The notes beneath the pieces were generated by a model. That model worked only from the letters and a program-made list of their open reading frames with translations, was not told the DNA's origin and ran no database searches. A DNA stretch of 64,000 nt from Exophiala sp. HKRS030 (lineage: Eukaryota; Ascomycota; Eurotiomycetes; Chaetothyriales; Herpotrichiellaceae). The DNA is taken from the NCBI GenBank assembly GCA_023897205.1, contig JAHWDD010000001.1:6882001-6946000 (forward strand). Reading direction: 5' to 3'. Shown in pieces: positions 63,708-64,000 of this stretch. Made by a program: the position numbers and the translations under genes. Position 1 is the stretch's first letter. Every line of letters starts with the position of its first letter.

Positions 63708-64000
63708 CTATGTATTGAAACCAGGCAGTCCAGCTTGTCCTCCAATATCTTCCCAGAACTGAGCAAAATTGGCACGTTTGCCTTTGAGTAAGGATTTCAG
63801 CTCTCGCATGGCCTCTGCTTGCCGGCCTTCAGTGAATCCTCCAGGTCTTGATGTCTCGTATTGTACAATTTCGATCCAGCGATAGAATACATCTTCAGCT
63901 CCCAGGTCACTCAACTTGTTTCTGAACGTCTCAAGCACAGAGTCCGCGGCTATCTCTTGCTCGGTAACCACGGGTCTCTCACGTATCCGCCATAAGAGCC
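63708..64000 (-). CDS. C-terminal end of an unknown protein (5' truncated by window edge)
   Basis: The frame is open to the right edge (LLWRIRERPVVTEQEIAADS near the edge) and ends at TAG 63708, giving at least 96 residues. It is charged and helical, with LETFRNKLSDLGAEDVFYRW and AMRELKSLLKGKRANFAQFW, and no membrane segment. I do not recognise the family from this part. An apparent GTG start inside the frame is not meaningful because coding continues beyond the window. Confidence 0.5.
   Translation of the reverse strand, partial: LLWRIRERPVVTEQEIAADSVLETFRNKLSDLGAEDVFYRWIEIVQYETSRPGGFTEGRQAEAMRELKSLLKGKRANFAQFWEDIGGQAGLPGFNT

Overview
The window is nuclear DNA of a filamentous ascomycete (Pezizomycotina); I cannot place it more finely. 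The evidence is short GT-AG introns of about 45-130 nt, several with a CTAAC-type branch site, together with single-copy fungal genes (CDC45, NHP6-type HMG box, ATG11, HOM6-type homoserine dehydrogenase) and typical mould families (Zn2Cys6 regulator, yeast-type amino acid permease, CrnA/NrtA nitrate transporter, PrpF-like isomerase). There are no operons, CRISPR arrays, rRNA genes or tRNA genes that I can recognise. Exon coordinates in the entries were built by hand from splice signals, reading-frame continuity and family motifs.

Layout. 0-6 kb: C-terminal part of CDC45, a polysaccharide deacetylase with a frameshift, and a nitrate transporter with two NirA-type sites upstream. 6-12.8 kb: gene-poor stretch holding relics (a zinc-finger-like fragment, a broken APH-family kinase, a small Cys-motif ORF). 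12.8-19 kb: a secreted-type cytochrome b561 protein, a Gfo/Idh/MocA oxidoreductase, a probable degraded gene and a kinase-like gene. 19-29 kb: PrpF-like isomerase, TcuA-like flavoprotein, dienelactone hydrolase, an F-box-like protein and an MFS transporter, possibly a small organic-acid catabolic locus. 29-34 kb: two hypothetical genes and NHP6. 34-38 kb: a 4-kb non-coding stretch carrying many copies of TACTCCGTA. 38-42 kb: ATG11. 43-52.4 kb: amino acid permease, Zn2Cys6 regulator, hotdog thioesterase, and a single protein fusing a crotonase to a CaiC-like acyl-CoA ligase. 52.7-64 kb: a 1061-residue glycine-rich protein, small hypothetical proteins, a membrane-anchored DUF3445 (HODM-like) protein, homoserine dehydrogenase and the end of an unknown gene.

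Two groups look functionally linked. In the 43-52 kb block the permease/regulator and thioesterase/fusion pairs are each divergent, and the middle two genes are tail to tail. A transporter, a regulator, a CoA ligase joined to an enoyl-CoA hydratase, and a thioesterase form a logical uptake-and-activation module for a carboxylic substrate; carnitine-like betaines are one possibility. In the 19-24 kb block an aconitate-isomerase-like PrpF protein and a tricarballylate-dehydrogenase-like flavoprotein sit tail to tail.

Three coding regions (deacetylase, PrpF, APH-like) each lose frame by exactly one missing base, and each loss can be put in a G/C mononucleotide run. That pattern suggests homopolymer undercalls in the assembly rather than three independent gene deaths, although the APH-like gene also has an in-frame stop.
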